Shown piece by piece: positions 5,481 to 6,435 of a stretch of DNA of 6,435 nt. The position numbers were made by a program, and so were the translations under genes. The notes under the pieces were generated by a model that saw only the letters and a program-made list of their open reading frames with translations, was not told the DNA's origin and searched no databases. Source of the DNA: an uncultured bacterium (GTDB lineage Bacteria; Actinomycetota; Actinomycetes; S36-B12); contig CAJAKT010000228.1 in assembly GCA_903940375.1 (NCBI GenBank), forward strand, positions 1 to 6,435, given 5' to 3'. The stretch's first letter is position 1, and each line of letters starts with the position of its first letter.

Positions 5481-6209
5481 GTGCGACGTGCCCTCGTGCT
5501 GCTCGTGATCGCCGGTGTCCTGATCCCGGCGGTCCCGGCAGTTGGTGTCCCCGGTGAGTCGGCAGGGGCGGTGCCCGTGGTCGGAGAGTGCTACTCGCTT
5601 ACGGACGTCGAGGCTGCTGGCGATTACTGGGTCGAGTCGGAGCCGGTGCCCTGCACGCAGGTGCATACCTACGAGGTCACGAATGCCGCCCTCGTGCCCA
5701 TGGACGTCGATGCCGTCGCGTTCGCCCGCGAGCGATGTGGCTCCCTGGACGTGTGGACGGCACTGGGGATCAACTCGTCCACGGCCGGGATCATCGCGGA
5801 TCCGATCCGCATCGAGCCGCGCGCCTTCTTCGCCCGTCCAGAGCACTTCGTGTGCGGCGCGGTAGCGGTCGCCTATCAGGGGCGCGCTCCCGCGACGCTG
5901 GTTCCGCTGGCGACGTCGATCGAGCGCCTGCGGGCACGCGACCGGTCGTCGTTGCGGCACTGTGCCGACGCGGCAGATGGGCGTTCGGCGTTGGCGCCCG
6001 CTGTCACCGTCCCGTGCTCCTCGCGACCACGCTGGCAGACCACGTCGTGGATTCTGTGGTCCGCGCTGTACGACGACAACCCCGGGAGAGCCACCCTGCG
6101 CGCCCGGGCCGCGCAGCTGTGCGGCGTCGGTGCGACCTTCTCGCTGCCGGCGGCTGCCTCATGGCGCGAGGGGTTCCCGCGGACCTGGTGCTACCGAAAA
6201 TACGCGTAA
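5481..6209 (+). CDS. Secreted Septum_form-like protein with two Cys-rich halves, 242 aa
   Basis: A signal peptide is evident: Met (GTG)-Arg-Arg, then ALVLLVIAGVLIPAVPAVG, with cleavage near residues 22-30. The mature protein begins VVGECYSL (Cys37), then VPCTQVHTYEV (Cys58, His62), FARERC (Cys86) and HFVC (Cys125). This Cys/PCxxxH pattern resembles the actinobacterial Septum_form domain, named for proteins linked to septum formation, though its biochemical role is not settled. A second half repeats the layout: LRHC (Cys161), VTVPCSSRPRWQT (Cys179), AAQLC (Cys214) and RTWC (Cys237). The His of the first copy is not kept. Eight cysteines in an exported protein suggest four disulfides. There is no lipobox, transmembrane anchor or wall signal after the signal peptide. 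The domain call rests on the motif pattern and is fairly sure; a role in division is only inference from the family name. Confidence 0.8.
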   Translation: MRRALVLLVIAGVLIPAVPAVGVPGESAGAVPVVGECYSLTDVEAAGDYWVESEPVPCTQVHTYEVTNAALVPMDVDAVAFARERCGSLDVWTALGINSSTAGIIADPIRIEPRAFFARPEHFVCGAVAVAYQGRAPATLVPLATSIERLRARDRSSLRHCADAADGRSALAPAVTVPCSSRPRWQTTSWILWSALYDDNPGRATLRARAAQLCGVGATFSLPAAASWREGFPRTWCYRKYA

Positions 6210-6227
6210 TGTCCGGAATGTCCTAAG

Positions 6228-6236
6228 TTATCCACA
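6228..6236 (+). promoter_or_regulatory. Perfect DnaA-box sequence
   Basis: TTATCCACA matches the strict E. coli DnaA box (TTATNCACA). It differs by one base from TTGTCCACA, the form usual in high-GC actinobacteria. It starts 19 nt after the Septum_form-like stop, in the gap before the DUF5679-type gene. I see no cluster of further boxes, so this is not an origin. It may be a regulatory or titration site, or chance. Confidence 0.4.
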
Positions 6237-6263
6237 GGAATGCTGTCGCCACGCCGGGCCGGA

Positions 6264-6279
6264 CGGCCACGCGTGGCCG
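6264..6279. promoter_or_regulatory. 16-bp perfect palindrome, possible operator or hairpin
   Basis: CGGCCACGCGTGGCCG is fully self-complementary. It ends 20 bases before the TAGGGT -10-like hexamer, so it covers the -35 zone and could be a repressor or activator site for the downstream gene. As RNA it could fold into a 6-bp stem with a CGCG loop and help terminate the upstream Septum_form-like gene. The sequence alone cannot separate the two. Confidence 0.45.
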
Positions 6280-6299
6280 CAATGGCCCCCCGGCTGTCC

Positions 6300-6305
6300 T
6301 AGGGT
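6300..6305 (+). promoter_or_regulatory. -10-like element upstream of the DUF5679-type gene
   Basis: TAGGGT fits the actinobacterial vegetative -10 (TANNNT, often TAGRRT). A transcript starting near 6312 would have a leader of about 80 nt before the ATG at 6393. No good -35 hexamer lies at the usual distance. The leader carries GGGG-CAA-CCCC (about 6321-6331), which could form a small hairpin. Confidence 0.4.
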
Positions 6306-6381
6306 GGAACCGACCAAGCGGGGGCAACCCCTTAGGTGGCACCAGCTGCCGACCGCGGCCACGCGGTACTTACGGAATAAC

Positions 6382-6387
6382 AGGAGG
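6382..6387 (+). promoter_or_regulatory. Ribosome binding site of the DUF5679-type gene
   Basis: AGGAGG lies 5 nt before the ATG at 6393 and is the strongest Shine-Dalgarno in the window. It suggests efficient translation. Confidence 0.8.
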
Positions 6388-6392
6388 GCCCC

Positions 6393-6435
6393 ATGGCCGA
6401 GAGCTACACCGGCGAGGCGTACTGCGTGAAGTGCA
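6393..6435 (+). CDS. DUF5679-type small zinc-ribbon protein, N-terminus only
   Basis: Only 14 codons are present before the right edge, reading MAESYTGEAYCVKC. This matches the highly conserved opening of the actinobacterial DUF5679 family, proteins of about 50-60 residues whose YCVKC Cys pair and a second Cys pair near the C-terminus are expected to bind zinc. The function of the family is not established to my knowledge. The strong ribosome binding site and a separate candidate promoter suggest independent, efficient expression. The identification rests on a short but distinctive match. Confidence 0.75.
   Translation, partial: MAESYTGEAYCVKC

Noticed and set aside
4712..5557. Rightward 281-codon open frame opposite the M20 gene
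   Set aside because: It is antisense to a gene with every M20 motif and has no recognisable domain, so it is a shadow.

Overview
The window is GC-rich bacterial DNA (roughly two-thirds G+C by eye). It uses GTG and probably TTG starts and has strongly G/C-biased third codon positions. The gene families point to a high-GC actinobacterium: a secreted Septum_form-like protein, a DUF5679-type zinc-ribbon protein beginning MAESYTGEAYCVKC, and an actinobacterial ThiF/TOMM-type protein. No rRNA, tRNA, CRISPR array, transposase or phage gene is visible. It looks like ordinary chromosome carrying several lineage-specific genes.

Layout from left to right. Bases 1-1844 carry four leftward genes: the N-terminal part of a ThiF-family/cyclodehydratase-like protein running off the left edge (1-386), a small unrecognised protein (456-734), a secreted Ala/Thr/Lys-rich helical-repeat protein (746-1363) and a VOC/glyoxalase-fold protein (1476-1844). 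The VOC gene is back to back with a rightward gamma-glutamyltranspeptidase-like gene (1869-3410). The 24 bases between their two GTG starts form the centre of a striking dyad. Two overlapping -10-like hexamers sit there, each exactly 7 nt before a GTG, which suggests divergent leaderless transcription. The transpeptidase gene converges, with 6 nt between stop codons, on a leftward unrecognised 194-aa protein (3417-4001). That gene lies downstream of a leftward M20 metallopeptidase/deacylase (4109-5380). The M20 gene is divergent from a rightward secreted Septum_form-like protein with an apparent internal duplication (5481-6209). A 183-bp gap holds a perfect DnaA box, a 16-bp palindrome and a -10-like element, then the first 14 codons of the DUF5679-type protein follow (6393 to the right edge).

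Functional links are modest. The transpeptidase-like Ntn hydrolase and the M20 deacylase are both small-peptide/amide hydrolases and are near neighbours, but they are on opposite strands and not in one operon. The leftward set 1363 to 1 (secreted repeat protein, small protein, ThiF-like protein) has 11-nt and 69-nt gaps and could be co-transcribed. The points most worth a second look are the mirror-symmetric promoter/start region at 1840-1873, the apparent loss of gamma-glutamate-binding residues in the transpeptidase homologue, and a 12-bp perfect stem-loop just after a TGA that separates two ORFs in the same frame. I see no convincing new multi-gene defence or biosynthetic system.
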